Positions 41,726-50,461 of a stretch of 64,000 bases of DNA are shown in pieces. The position numbers and the translations under genes were made by a program. The stretch is from assembly GCA_022835495.1 (NCBI GenBank), contig BQOK01000001.1, positions 620,001 through 684,000 on the forward strand. Direction: 5' to 3'. Below the pieces are notes generated by a model. It made no database searches, was not told the origin of the DNA, and saw only the letters and a program-made list of their open reading frames with translations. Source of the stretch: Oscillospiraceae bacterium. GTDB lineage: Bacteria > Bacillota > Clostridia > Oscillospirales > Ruminococcaceae. Numbering within the stretch: the first letter of the stretch is position 1; every line of letters starts with the position of its first letter.

Positions 41726-42442
41726 CTAGCCCAGCTCCTGCGCGGTAAAGGAAGCCTCCACCAGGGTTTCCAGGGCGTGCTGATACTCCACCGTTTTGTC
41801 CCGCAGGGTGATTTCGTAGCGGGCGAAGGAAAGCCCCGCCGCTTCCAGGGCGGCTTTTGCGTCCTGGGCGGCCGCGCGGGCCTGGACTGTGTGGGGCGGG
41901 CCGCTTGTGGCGAGCTGCAGCGAAAGCGCCGCCTGCTGCGCCAGCACCGGGTCGTAGGGCATATCCAATTCCATGCCCTGCGGCAGGGCGCTTTGGCCGC
42001 CGGGCGCACGCAGCGACACATACACCTGGGGCTGGTATGTTGCAGAGAAGGCTGCCTGTTCGAGGCAGGACGCCGCGGCGCTTGCCAGGGCCTGTTCCAG
42101 CCGGGCACAGGTGTTATAACCCTGCTCTACCTGGAACTCATAGTCGGTGGTATAGCGCCACAGACCCAGCACTGAGCCCACGTTGAACCAGGTGTCGGCG
42201 CTGACCGAGGACTGCAGCCGCACATCGTAGGTGAACGCCGCGCCGCCGAACTCCTCCGCAATGTAAAAATCGTGGCCCGGCCATTGCCCGTTGGCCCAGG
42301 CCAGCATGCGGCGGTTCGCAAAGGCGCGGCTGACGGGGTCGCCGCTGAAGCAATCCACCAAGAGCGCGAGGCCCAGGATCAAAAGAAGGGCCAGGGCGCC
42401 CGCCAAGGTACGGGCGGCGCGGGTACGTTTGAATCGTTTCAT
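41726..42442 (-). CDS. Membrane-anchored protein of unknown function in an ECF sigma locus
   Basis: The 238-residue protein has an N-terminal hydrophobic helix (about 10-30, LAGALALLLILGLALLV) and an extracytoplasmic region. No family recognised. It starts 4 bases into the end of the anti-sigma gene, so it is translationally coupled, a hint that it belongs to the sigma signalling unit or is its target. A longer in-frame ORF upstream is out of frame with the true genes and is rejected. Confidence 0.75.
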   Translation of the reverse strand: MKRFKRTRAARTLAGALALLLILGLALLVDCFSGDPVSRAFANRRMLAWANGQWPGHDFYIAEEFGGAAFTYDVRLQSSVSADTWFNVGSVLGLWRYTTDYEFQVEQGYNTCARLEQALASAAASCLEQAAFSATYQPQVYVSLRAPGGQSALPQGMELDMPYDPVLAQQAALSLQLATSGPPHTVQARAAAQDAKAALEAAGLSFARYEITLRDKTVEYQHALETLVEASFTAQELG

Positions 42443-42984
42443 TTTTCTTCCTTTCTGGCAAATGCGAACCGGAGCAGGGCGGCAATGGCGGCGCCCAGCA
42501 GCAGCAGCAGCCCGCAGAATAAAAATTGGGTGCAAAACTCGCGGAGGGCCCGGTGCAGCCGCCACCCGGCGGCCGCGCTGAAATAGCCCCACGCCCCGCC
42601 GATGCCGGCCAGCGCAAGATCCAGCGCCAGAAGGTCTTGTTTCCAGCGGCTGTTCCAATAAGTGAACAGCAGGCCGCCCAAAAGGGGGAGCAGCCAAAAA
42701 ATGAGCGCGCTGGATTCGCCCCCGTTGAGCAGCGCCAGGCACAGCACGGCGGCCGCCAGCACCAGGCCCGCGGCCCAGCCGTGCACCCCCTGGCGGAGCC
42801 GGCGCGCCATGCGCTGCTCGTTGGGAGCGGGGGGCGGCGCCTGCCCGGCGCCGCCGAAGATGGCGCGGCACCGGGGGCAATGCTCCAGGTGCTGCTCTAC
42901 CAGAGCTTCGCTGGCCGCGCTGGCTACGCCGTCCTGCACCAGGGGCATCAGGTCCAGGCATACGTCGCAGGGAATGCCGTTCAT
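42439..42984 (-). CDS. Anti-sigma factor with zinc-finger domain
   Basis: The 181-residue protein starts with a ZAS-type anti-sigma motif: CDVCLDLMPLVQDGVAS then EQHLEHCPRCRAIF, a His/Cys zinc site (Hx3Cx2C). After it are three to four transmembrane helices (from about 75). It should bind and hold the sigma factor encoded just upstream at the membrane until a signal frees it. Its start overlaps the sigma stop by 4 bases. Confidence 0.85.
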   Translation of the reverse strand: MNGIPCDVCLDLMPLVQDGVASAASEALVEQHLEHCPRCRAIFGGAGQAPPPAPNEQRMARRLRQGVHGWAAGLVLAAAVLCLALLNGGESSALIFWLLPLLGGLLFTYWNSRWKQDLLALDLALAGIGGAWGYFSAAAGWRLHRALREFCTQFLFCGLLLLLGAAIAALLRFAFARKEEK

Positions 42985-43466
42985 AGTTCTCCCTCCTTGA
43001 TCTGTTCGTTCAGCCACCGGCGCAGCCGGTGGTCCACCACCCGGGCCGCGCTTTCGCTGAGGCCCAGCGCCCGCCCGATCTCGCTGAACGCATAGCCCTG
43101 AAGCCGCAGCCGGAACACGGCCTGGTCCCGGGGCGTTTTTTGCTGCAAAAGCTGCTCCACCCGGGCCAGCAGCGCCCGGCTTTCGGCCCTTGTGGGGGCT
43201 TCGTCGGCCAGATACAGGCCCAAAAGATCGCTCAGCTCCACGGTCTCGCGCCTGGCGCGCAGCCAGTCCAGCCAGGCATGGCGCGCCACAGAGAAAAGCC
43301 AGGCTTTGAGCGATTCTTCTCTTTTCAGGGTGTGAAGGTTTTGCAGGGCTTTTAAAAAGGTCTCGCTCACCAGGTCCTCGGCCTGCGCGGCGCTGCCGGT
43401 GAGGCGCAGAAGATAGCGGAACAGCTCGCCCCTGTATTGCTCGTAGATCTCGTCCAGCCCCGGCAT
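42981..43466 (-). CDS. ECF-type RNA polymerase sigma factor
   Basis: The 161-residue protein has sigma region 2 (about 8-70: IYEQYRGELFRYLLRLTGSAAQAEDLVSETF) and region 4 (about 105-155: RDQAVFRLRLQGYAFSEIGRALGLSES). It directs polymerase to a small regulon, probably including its own locus. The ATG at 43466 has AAAGGGGG upstream; the GTG at 43496 overlaps that site and is rejected. Confidence 0.9.
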   Translation of the reverse strand: MPGLDEIYEQYRGELFRYLLRLTGSAAQAEDLVSETFLKALQNLHTLKREESLKAWLFSVARHAWLDWLRARRETVELSDLLGLYLADEAPTRAESRALLARVEQLLQQKTPRDQAVFRLRLQGYAFSEIGRALGLSESAARVVDHRLRRWLNEQIKEGEL

Positions 43467-43592
43467 ACGCGGCCCCGCCCCCTTTCCACCGTTCACCTTA
43501 CAAGACGCGCGCGCCGGGAAAACGTTACACGCGCAAAAAATATTTGTTCGCTTTTCAAAAAGATCCGGCCCCGGGGCCGGTGGGAAACAAAA

Positions 43593-43630
43593 GGCGGCGC
43601 GGCGGGGGAAAGGCCCCCTGCCGCGCCGCC
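43593..43630 (-). terminator. Terminator of the metallophosphoesterase gene
   Basis: A 16-bp GC stem with one bulge (43593-43608 and 43614-43630) is followed by four T on the minus strand. Confidence 0.8.
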
Positions 43631-43663
43631 TGTGCTATTTGAGCTTTTTGGGCCTGCCCCCGT

Positions 43664-44332
43664 TTATTCCTCCAGAGGCACCACCTGGCGGAACACGGCC
43701 TGCGCCTTGCTGGAAAGGGCCATGTCCCTGTGATAGCGGCCGAACAGCCACTTTTTGTATTCGGTGTTCTTCATCACGTTGTCGAAAAAGGTGTGCAGCC
43801 AGTTGGGCTGCCCGCGCATGTACTGCGTGAATTCGAGAATTTGCAGCGGCGCGTCGTGGGTGAGGATGTAATCCACCCGGCGGCCCGCCCGGTTCAGGTT
43901 TTCGGCGCACCATTCCAATTCGTCGGTGGTGGGCATTTCGGCCCGCCACCAGTTCACGCCCTCGTCCCGGTCTTCCTTGTCCCAGCTTTCGGCGCCGCCG
44001 AAGCACAGCAGCTTTTTGCCCTCCAGCTCCAGAATGCTGCCCCGCAGGATGTAATACACGCCGCCGCCGATGTGCCGGGCCCGGCCGCCCTCGAACTCTT
44101 GCACCGGGTATTCCCGCAGGAGGTCGAAGTTTTCGTGGCAGCCGTCGATGAAGAGGATGCGGTAACGGCGCTTTTCGAGCCATTTCAGATTTTTTTGTTC
44201 GGCCTTATCGCCGTTCCACAGGAAACCGAAATCCCCCAGAACGATCAGGGTGTCGCGCTTTTTCAGTTTTTTCAGGGCCTTTTCTTCAAAGCGCGCAAGG
44301 TCGCCGTGGATATCACCCGTTACATAGATCAA
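43664..44332 (-). CDS. Metallophosphoesterase (calcineurin-like)
   Basis: The 222-residue protein has the metallophosphoesterase signatures in order: VTGDIHGD (residues 4-11, first metal Asp and His), LIVLGDFGF (about 30-38), FIDGCHENFD (GNHD-like, about 60), and LTHDAPL (late His). It hydrolyses a phosphoester with two metals, perhaps a phosphoprotein or nucleotide. No neighbouring gene shares its promoter, so the substrate is unknown. Confidence 0.88.
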   Translation of the reverse strand: MIYVTGDIHGDLARFEEKALKKLKKRDTLIVLGDFGFLWNGDKAEQKNLKWLEKRRYRILFIDGCHENFDLLREYPVQEFEGGRARHIGGGVYYILRGSILELEGKKLLCFGGAESWDKEDRDEGVNWWRAEMPTTDELEWCAENLNRAGRRVDYILTHDAPLQILEFTQYMRGQPNWLHTFFDNVMKNTEYKKWLFGRYHRDMALSSKAQAVFRQVVPLEE

Positions 44333-44380
44333 AGCCTCACACCTCTTTCGCCCAAAAGTCTTTATAAACGCAAAAAAAGC

Positions 44381-44389
44381 TGATATAAT
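44381..44389 (+). promoter_or_regulatory. Extended -10 promoter for dacA
   Basis: TGATATAAT (44381-44389) is an extended -10 element 108 bases before the dacA ATG; the -35 is weak. The same TGATATAAT form recurs before the CBS gene. Confidence 0.5.
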
Positions 44390-44496
44390 AAAAGCTACAC
44401 CAGCCGCCGGGCACAGCGCCCGGCAGGTGATTGGAAACCACCCCGGCAGCCAACACTGCCTTTATCATTTTATCGCGTTTAAAGGGAAATGTCCAC

Positions 44497-45843
44497 ATGA
44501 AAAAATTCGCTGCACTTGTGTTGGGCCTGGCGCTCGCCTGCGGCGTGCTGGCCCTGCCCGCCGGGGCGGTGGGGTTTGCGCCGCCGTTTGAGATCGCGGC
44601 CCCCGCCGCCTACATTGTGAATACCGACAGCAACATCATTGTATACGAAAAAAACAGCGAGCAGCAGCTGCCCGCCGCCAGCCTGACCAAGCTGATGACG
44701 GCCATCCTGCTGCTGGAAAATTACCAGGATCAGCTGGACACGGTGACCGCTGCGCCGGATCAGTCCATTCAGGACTACGTGTACATCCACGGGGGCTCCC
44801 ACGCGGACATCCGCCCGGGCGAGGAGCACACCATGCGCCAGCTGCTCTATGCCATGCTGCTGCCCAGCGCCAACGAGGCGGCCCTGGCCGTGGGCAAAAA
44901 GATCGCCGGCGGCAGCCTGGATAATTTTGTTTATATGATGAATGCCCGCGCCAAGGAGATCGGCTGCACCGCCACCACCTTTACCGACGCCTGCGGCCTG
45001 GACGAGGGCAACCTGAGCACCGCGCGGGATATGTATCTTTTGCTGCGCTACGCCATGAGCTTTGACGCCTTTAAGGAGGCCTGCAAAGCCACCCGCTACA
45101 ACATGGGCGAAAACCCCCGCTACGCCTCGGGCGCTTACAACGTGATCACCACCAACAAAATGGCAGATTCGGCCCTGGGGGGCAGCTACTACCGCAGCTA
45201 CAACCAGGGCGGCAAGACCGGCAGCCTGGGCGACTGGCAGAACTTTGCCTCGTGGCACACCGGGGGCGACGGGGGCGAAACGTATATCTGCGTGGTGCTG
45301 AACAGCCCCAACAGCTGCGACCCCTACGAGTACGCCACCAAGCGCCCCGCCCTGTACGAAACCGGTGTTTTGATGGACTGGGTGTTCGAGAATTTTGCCA
45401 TACAGCCCGCGCTGAAGGCGGACGAGGCCATCACCGAGGTGGCGGTGAAATACTCCACCGACGGCGACACCCTGATGCTGTGGCCCAAAGAGGACCTTTA
45501 CAGCATTTTGCCCCTGGGCACCGACGAGACCGTGACCCAAAAGACCTTTGAGCTGCCGGAATTTGTGGCCGCGCCGGTGAAGCGGGGCGACGTGGTGGGC
45601 ACCGTTTCGGTGTCGCTTTCGGGCGAGGTGATCGGCGTGGTGGAGCTGGTGGCCGGGCGGGATATGGCCCGCAACCCGCTGCTGTACACCCTTTCCAAGG
45701 TGGGTGAGTTTTTCGGCAGCCTGTACTTCAAGGTGGTGCTGGTGCTCTCGGCCCTGGCCGTGGTGATCTACCTGATTTTGTATGTTTATTGGCTGACCAA
45801 GCGGCGCGGCAGCAAAAAGAAGGTGCGCCGCCGCCAGTTCTGA
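44497..45843 (+). CDS. dacA: D-alanyl-D-alanine carboxypeptidase
   Basis: The 448-residue penicillin-binding protein trims the terminal D-Ala of peptidoglycan stem peptides. A signal peptide (about 1-26) is followed by the serine peptidase S11 domain: SLTK (Ser62, Lys65), SAN (Ser124) and KTG (Lys240). A C-terminal beta-rich domain and a transmembrane helix near residue 415 with a basic tail anchor it outside the membrane. The start at 44497 has AAAGGGA upstream; the in-frame start at 44431 is rejected. Confidence 0.93.
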   Translation: MKKFAALVLGLALACGVLALPAGAVGFAPPFEIAAPAAYIVNTDSNIIVYEKNSEQQLPAASLTKLMTAILLLENYQDQLDTVTAAPDQSIQDYVYIHGGSHADIRPGEEHTMRQLLYAMLLPSANEAALAVGKKIAGGSLDNFVYMMNARAKEIGCTATTFTDACGLDEGNLSTARDMYLLLRYAMSFDAFKEACKATRYNMGENPRYASGAYNVITTNKMADSALGGSYYRSYNQGGKTGSLGDWQNFASWHTGGDGGETYICVVLNSPNSCDPYEYATKRPALYETGVLMDWVFENFAIQPALKADEAITEVAVKYSTDGDTLMLWPKEDLYSILPLGTDETVTQKTFELPEFVAAPVKRGDVVGTVSVSLSGEVIGVVELVAGRDMARNPLLYTLSKVGEFFGSLYFKVVLVLSALAVVIYLILYVYWLTKRRGSKKKVRRRQF

Positions 45844-45890
45844 CAAAAGACCGGCGGCGCCGGCCAAAAAGAGAAAGTGGGGAAAACCGT

Positions 45891-47348
45891 ATGTTGGACG
45901 GTACACGGAATTTGACCACCATCATGGACTTTTACGAGCTCACCATGGCGGCCGGCTACCTGGAAGAGGGCTATGAGGACAAGGTCAGCGTGTTCGACAT
46001 GTTCTTCCGCAAAATCCCGGACGGGGGCGGCTTTGCCATTATGGCCGGGCTAGATACCTTTATCGACGCGGTGGAGCACCTTTCGTTTACCGGGGCCGAC
46101 ATCGACTACCTGCGCGGCACCGGGGTGTTCAACGAAAAATTCCTGGAATACCTGAAAAACTTCAAGCTGCACTGCAACATCTGGGCTATCCCGGAGGGCA
46201 CGCCCATTTTCCCACGGGAGCCCATCGTGACGGTGGAGGGCCCCTCGATGGAGTGCCAGCTGCTGGAAACCCTGCTGCTGGTCACCTTTAACCACCAGTG
46301 CCTGGTGGCCACCAAGGCAAACCGCATTGTGCGCAGCGCCCAGGGCCGCCCGGTGATGGAGTTCGGCGCCCGCCGCGCCCAGGGGTACGATGCCGCGGTG
46401 TACGGCGCCCGGGCGGCTTACATTGCCGGGTGCAGCTCCACCAGCTGCGTGATGGCCGCGCGGGATTTCGGCATTCCCGCCAGCGGCACCATGGCCCACA
46501 GCTGGGTGCAGATGTTCCCCACGGAATACGACGCCTTTAAAAAGTATGCCGAGCTGTACCCGGACGGGTGTGTGCTGCTGGTGGATACTTACAATGTGAC
46601 CAAGAGCGGCGTGCCCAATGCCATCCGGGTGTTCGACGAGGTGCTGGCGCCCCTGGGCAAGCGCCCAAAGGGCATCCGCATCGACTCGGGGGATATCGCC
46701 TATCTTTCGAAAAAAGCCCGCAGGCAGCTGGACGAGGCCGGCTACGGGGACTGCCCCATCTGCGCCTCCAACAGCCTGGACGAATACATTGTGCGGGACC
46801 TGATCCTGCAGGGCGCCCAGGTGGACAGCTTCGGCATCGGCGAAAACCTGATTACCGCCAAGAGCGACCCGGTGTTCGGCGGCGTGTACAAGCTGGCCGC
46901 GATCAAGGAGGACGGACGCTATATCCCCAAGATCAAGGTGAGCGAGAGCATTGAAAAGCTCACCACCCCCCATTTGAAAAAGGTCTGGCGCATCTGCGAC
47001 AATTACACCGGCAAGGCCATGGCGGACTATGTGACCATTTTTGACGAGGAGGTGGACGCCAGCCGCGGCCTGACCCTGTTTGACCCCCTGCAGACCTGGA
47101 AGCAGCGCACCTATGAGAACTGCACCGCCCGCTGCCTGACCACCCCCATTTACCAGGAGGGCAGGCTGGTGTATGAACGGCCGGGCGTGCAGGCCATTCG
47201 GGAATACTGCAAGGCCCAGATCGACGGCCTGTGGGAGGAGAGCCTGCGCTTTGAATACCCGCACAGGTACTATGTGGATCTTTCGCAGCGCCTGTGGGAC
47301 TGCCGGCAGGAGCTGCTGGAAACAATTTCAAAGCTGGGCAACGCCTGA
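45891..47348 (+). CDS. pncB: Nicotinate phosphoribosyltransferase
   Basis: The 485-residue enzyme makes nicotinate mononucleotide from nicotinate and PRPP for NAD salvage. It shows LTTIMDFYELTMAAGY at the N-terminus, GARRAQGYDAAVYGARAAYIAGC, SGTMAHSWVQ (with the phosphohistidine site), and IRIDSGDIAYLSKKAR. The ATG at 45891 starts the family sequence; earlier in-frame codons overlap dacA and are rejected. It is probably cotranscribed with dacA (47-base gap). Confidence 0.95.
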   Translation: MLDGTRNLTTIMDFYELTMAAGYLEEGYEDKVSVFDMFFRKIPDGGGFAIMAGLDTFIDAVEHLSFTGADIDYLRGTGVFNEKFLEYLKNFKLHCNIWAIPEGTPIFPREPIVTVEGPSMECQLLETLLLVTFNHQCLVATKANRIVRSAQGRPVMEFGARRAQGYDAAVYGARAAYIAGCSSTSCVMAARDFGIPASGTMAHSWVQMFPTEYDAFKKYAELYPDGCVLLVDTYNVTKSGVPNAIRVFDEVLAPLGKRPKGIRIDSGDIAYLSKKARRQLDEAGYGDCPICASNSLDEYIVRDLILQGAQVDSFGIGENLITAKSDPVFGGVYKLAAIKEDGRYIPKIKVSESIEKLTTPHLKKVWRICDNYTGKAMADYVTIFDEEVDASRGLTLFDPLQTWKQRTYENCTARCLTTPIYQEGRLVYERPGVQAIREYCKAQIDGLWEESLRFEYPHRYYVDLSQRLWDCRQELLETISKLGNA

Positions 47349-47366
47349 CCCGCCACATAAACACGA

Positions 47367-47402
47367 TCACCCGGGGAACAATGTTCCCCGGGTGATTTTT
47401 TT
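47367..47402 (+). terminator. Terminator after pncB
   Basis: A 14-bp inverted repeat (arms 47367-47380 and 47382-47395) is followed by seven T (47396-47402). The next gene's ATG directly follows the T run. Confidence 0.88.
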
Positions 47403-47792
47403 ATGATTGGGAAAATAGCGCTGTTCTGCTTTGGCGCGCTGGGCTACGGCGCCATTGAGGTGACCTTTCGCGGCCACACGCATTGGACCATGCTGGTTGC
47501 GGGCGGGCTGTGCCTGCTGCTGCTTGAGCAGGTGAACCTGCACCTTGCTGCATGGCCTCTTTTGGTGCGCTGCGGCATCGGCGCGCTCACCATTACCGGC
47601 GTGGAGCTGGCCTTTGGCCTGGTGTGCAACCGGGCCCTGCACTGGGGCGTATGGGACTATTCGGACCAGTGGGGCAACCTGCTGGGGCAGGTGTGCCCGC
47701 TTTACACCTTCCTGTGGTTTTTGCTGTGCATCCCGATTTTGGGGTGCTTCAGCCTGGCGGGCCGCTGGCTTGCGGGCACAGGCGGGCTGTGA
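47403..47792 (+). CDS. CmpB-like putative ABC transporter membrane protein
   Basis: The 129-residue protein has four hydrophobic helices and looks like the ABC_trans_CmpB family (GALGYGAIEVTFRGHTHWTM at the start, WGNLLGQVCPLYTFLWFLLC near the end). Function is not known. The ATG starts at the base after the pncB terminator T run; the only ribosome-site-like bases (GGGTGA) are in the terminator's 3' arm. The gene may start translation only if the hairpin opens, or use an unseen downstream start. Confidence 0.75.
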   Translation: MIGKIALFCFGALGYGAIEVTFRGHTHWTMLVAGGLCLLLLEQVNLHLAAWPLLVRCGIGALTITGVELAFGLVCNRALHWGVWDYSDQWGNLLGQVCPLYTFLWFLLCIPILGCFSLAGRWLAGTGGL

Positions 47793-47834
47793 GCGCCCAA
47801 AACGGCAGGGCGGGCAGGCAGCCCGCCGCCTTAC

Positions 47835-49520
47835 TTATTCCATTTCCAACACCAGCGCCTGCCAGGGGGCCAGGATCAGGGCTTGCTGCTCCAGCTCGGG
47901 GGGGAGCTGGCGGCTGTTCAGCACCACCGCGCGCACGGGGCCGGGCAGCGGCAAAAGCATTGCCTCGTCTGACAAATTGGACAGCACCAGCAGCTTTTTA
48001 TCTGCCCTGCGCCAGAAGGCGGCCAACCCTTCGCGCTCGGTGTACAGGGGCTCAAAATCGCCCCAAACCAGGGTTTCTTTATACGCAGGGTCTTTTCGCA
48101 AAGAGATCAACTTTTTGTAGAAATTCAGCGCCGAGGCGGGGTCGGCCTGCTGGGCTTCGGCGTTGACCGACCGGTACCGCGGGTTGACCGGCATCCAGGG
48201 GGTGCCGGCGGTAAAGCCCGCGTTCGCCTGGGCGGACCACTGCACGGGGGTGCGGGCGTTGTCGCGGCTGTAGTGGGCGATTACCTCCAGCGCGTCGTCG
48301 GCCCGCAGGCCCGCGGCCAGGCAGGCGGCGTATTCGCCCTTGGTGTTCACATCGTCGACCTCGTGAATGCTGGCGAAGGGCTTGTTGGTCATGCCCAGCT
48401 CCTGCCCCTGGTAGAGAAAGGGCAGCCCGCGCAGCAGCAGGGTGACGGCGGCCAGGGCTTTTTGCGCCCGGGGCTGCTCCTCAAAGCCCAGGGGCAGGTA
48501 ATGGCTGGCGCCCCGGGGTTCGTCGTGATTTTCGATCACGTTGGACAAAAAGCCCACGCCCTGCGCTGCTTTTTGGCTGGAAAAGCAGCAGTCCCGGTAG
48601 TCGGTTGGGCTGGGGCGGCGGGCGGCCCACCAGCCTTTGGGGCTTTTGCCGCAGCAGGTGGCCGCAAAGTCGAACATGCTGGAAAAATAGCCGTCCGGGC
48701 CGATAAAGGCCGCCAGTTCGGCGGGATCGGTGTCGAACACCTCGCCCACGGTGAACGCGCCGTGGGGGCGGAAGGTGTTATCCCGCAGCTCGGTCAGGTA
48801 TTCGGCCAGGTGGGCTTTGGCGCTGGGCTCGGCCAGCATATTGCAGCAATCGGCCAGGCCGTCCGGCCGGTCGGCGGGATAGTCGCGGAAGGAGTCCGGC
48901 TTACCGATGTTCACGATGGCGTCGACCCGGAAGCCCGCAATGCCCTTGTCCAGCCACCAGTTCACCATCTGGTAGATTTCGCGGCGCAGGGCGGGGTTGG
49001 ACCAATTCAGGTCCGGCTGCTTTTCGTGAAATAGGTGCAGGTAATAGAGATCGGCACGGCCGGGCACCGGGCTCCAAACGCCGGCGCCGAAATACCCCCG
49101 CCAGTTGCAGGGCGGCGCGCCGTTTTTCCCCCGGCGGAAATAGAAATACTGCCCATACGGCCCCTCGGGGTCGGCCAGGGCTTTTTGGAACCAGGGGTGT
49201 TCGTCGGAACAGTGGTTCACCACCAGGTCCAGCAGCAGGCGCATGCCCCGGCGCTTTGTTTCGGCAATGAGCCGTTCCAGGTCGGCCATGGTGCCGAAGC
49301 GCGGGTCCACGCCGCAATAATCGGAAATATCGTAGCCTTCGTCGGCCAAAGGGCTGGGATAGATGGGGGAGAGCCACAGCAGGTCCACCCCAAGCTGCTG
49401 CAAATAATCGAGTTTTTCCAGGATGCCGGGGATGTCCCCCATGCCGTCGCCGTTTGAGTCGTTAAAGCTTTTGGGCCAGATCTGATAGCCCACACTTGCC
49501 TGCCACCATTGCCGCTGCAT
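47835..49520 (-). CDS. GH13 alpha-glucosidase (oligo-1,6-glucosidase type)
   Basis: The 561-residue enzyme has all GH13 regions: DLVVNHCSDEHPWF (region I), GFRVDAIVNIG with nucleophile Asp200 (region II), FTVGEVF with acid/base Glu260 (region III) and NVIENHDEPR (region IV). A QPDLNWSNP motif fits the oligo-1,6-glucosidase/trehalose-6-phosphate hydrolase branch. No signal peptide: intracellular breakdown of isomaltose-type sugars. A perfect LacI-type palindrome stands by its -10. Confidence 0.93.
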   Translation of the reverse strand: MQRQWWQASVGYQIWPKSFNDSNGDGMGDIPGILEKLDYLQQLGVDLLWLSPIYPSPLADEGYDISDYCGVDPRFGTMADLERLIAETKRRGMRLLLDLVVNHCSDEHPWFQKALADPEGPYGQYFYFRRGKNGAPPCNWRGYFGAGVWSPVPGRADLYYLHLFHEKQPDLNWSNPALRREIYQMVNWWLDKGIAGFRVDAIVNIGKPDSFRDYPADRPDGLADCCNMLAEPSAKAHLAEYLTELRDNTFRPHGAFTVGEVFDTDPAELAAFIGPDGYFSSMFDFAATCCGKSPKGWWAARRPSPTDYRDCCFSSQKAAQGVGFLSNVIENHDEPRGASHYLPLGFEEQPRAQKALAAVTLLLRGLPFLYQGQELGMTNKPFASIHEVDDVNTKGEYAACLAAGLRADDALEVIAHYSRDNARTPVQWSAQANAGFTAGTPWMPVNPRYRSVNAEAQQADPASALNFYKKLISLRKDPAYKETLVWGDFEPLYTEREGLAAFWRRADKKLLVLSNLSDEAMLLPLPGPVRAVVLNSRQLPPELEQQALILAPWQALVLEME

Positions 49521-49539
49521 CTGCGCCGCCCCTTTCTGT

Positions 49540-49586
49540 TGGAAACGTTTCCAGCCCTATTATAGCAGGTTTTGCCCGGTTTGCAA
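49540..49586 (-). promoter_or_regulatory. GH13 promoter with a perfect LacI-type operator
   Basis: On the minus strand TTGCAA (49586-49581) and TATAAT (49564-49559) are 16 bases apart. TGGAAACGTTTCCA (49540-49553), a perfect 14-bp palindrome of the LacI/CcpA family, lies just downstream of the -10. No LacI gene is next to it, so a distant regulator or the LacI at 4824-5882 or CcpA could bind. Confidence 0.7.
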
Positions 49587-49678
49587 GGGGGAAAAGAGGG
49601 GTGGGAAGATGCGGCTGTTTTTTATGTACTTAGCAAGGCCAGGCTGGCATGTAAAAATAATAGTTTTGGGATTACAGA

Positions 49679-49777
49679 CCATTTTCCCGAAGTCAGGAAA
49701 ATGGTTCATCTGGGTAATAGCAGTCAGCGCAAATTAGCAGTAAACATTTACAGAAGATTGGTACACTCTTCTGTAAA
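49679..49777. repeat. Two adjacent inverted repeats in an intergenic region
   Basis: CCATTTTCC/GGAAAATGG (49679-49687 and 49696-49704) is followed by TTTACAGAAGA/TCTTCTGTAAA (49747-49757 and 49767-49777). No T run follows. The region 49587-49805 holds no gene and is AT-rich. Confidence 0.65.
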
Positions 49778-49805
49778 CGCTCATTTGTTGCCCCAGCCTC
49801 AAAAC

Positions 49806-50258
49806 TTATTTATCTGCCGGACCCGAGCGGGGCCTGCCCTTTCCGCGGGCTTCGGTCGATAAAGGGGTATCCTCCGGGAAGATGTTCCGGTTTTTGCACT
49901 CGGCGGCCAAAAGGCGCAGGATCAATTTTTCTGCCGCGATATAGTCGATATCCTCCAACAATTCCCCGAACCAATCCAGGGTGGGAGAGGTCGTTTTTCG
50001 CATCCAGGTCTGGTAGTGGGCCAGCATCCGCTGCAGCACGGCCAGCTCGCCCAAAGAAAATTCCACCGAAACGACGCGACTGTTTTCCTGGCGGAAAAAT
50101 TCTTTTTTGCGCTCTTCCCGGCGGCTGCGCAGCACTTCCCGGTACAAAAGCGCCGCTTCTGGCTGGGATACGCCCAGAATGCCGCCGATTTTTTGAAAGG
50201 TGAGCCCCTGGCACTCGCGCAGCTCGGCCGCTTTTAAATGCCTTTCCGTCAGTTCCAT
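49806..50258 (-). CDS. HTH protein with sigma-4-like N-terminus, paralogue of 50774-51184
   Basis: The 150-residue protein has an N-terminal helix-turn-helix resembling sigma region 4 (about 3-45: TERHLKAAELRECQGLTFQKIGGILGVSQ) and a second part, VVSVEFSLGELAVLQRMLAHYQTWMRK, shared with the protein at 50774-51184. No membrane segment. It is divergent from the XRE gene. Function unknown; probably DNA binding. Confidence 0.75.
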   Translation of the reverse strand: MELTERHLKAAELRECQGLTFQKIGGILGVSQPEAALLYREVLRSRREERKKEFFRQENSRVVSVEFSLGELAVLQRMLAHYQTWMRKTTSPTLDWFGELLEDIDYIAAEKLILRLLAAECKNRNIFPEDTPLSTEARGKGRPRSGPADK

Positions 50259-50360
50259 GTTACACCCTTCCTCTCGGTTGCTTTTTCTTCTTTTTGCCCA
50301 GCGGCCTGTTCTTGCAAATGCACTACATATTATTGCATTTTTTGCCGAATTGAAAAGCGG

Positions 50361-50426
50361 TTGCTCAAAATATTGGGCAAACGCTCAACAGGGCAGGCAG
50401 AAAGAATCCCCCGAAAATCCTATAAT
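50361..50426 (+). promoter_or_regulatory. Promoter and candidate operator of the XRE gene
   Basis: TATAAT (50421-50426) stands 35 bases before the XRE ATG. About 40 bases upstream, TTGCTCAA AATA TTGGGCAA (50361-50380) is an inverted repeat with one mismatch, and GCTCAA recurs at 50383-50388. The repeats lie between the divergent genes and may bind the XRE or HTH protein. Confidence 0.4.
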
Positions 50427-50461
50427 TATGAGGGGCAAGGCAGGAAAGGGGATGGTGGGGC

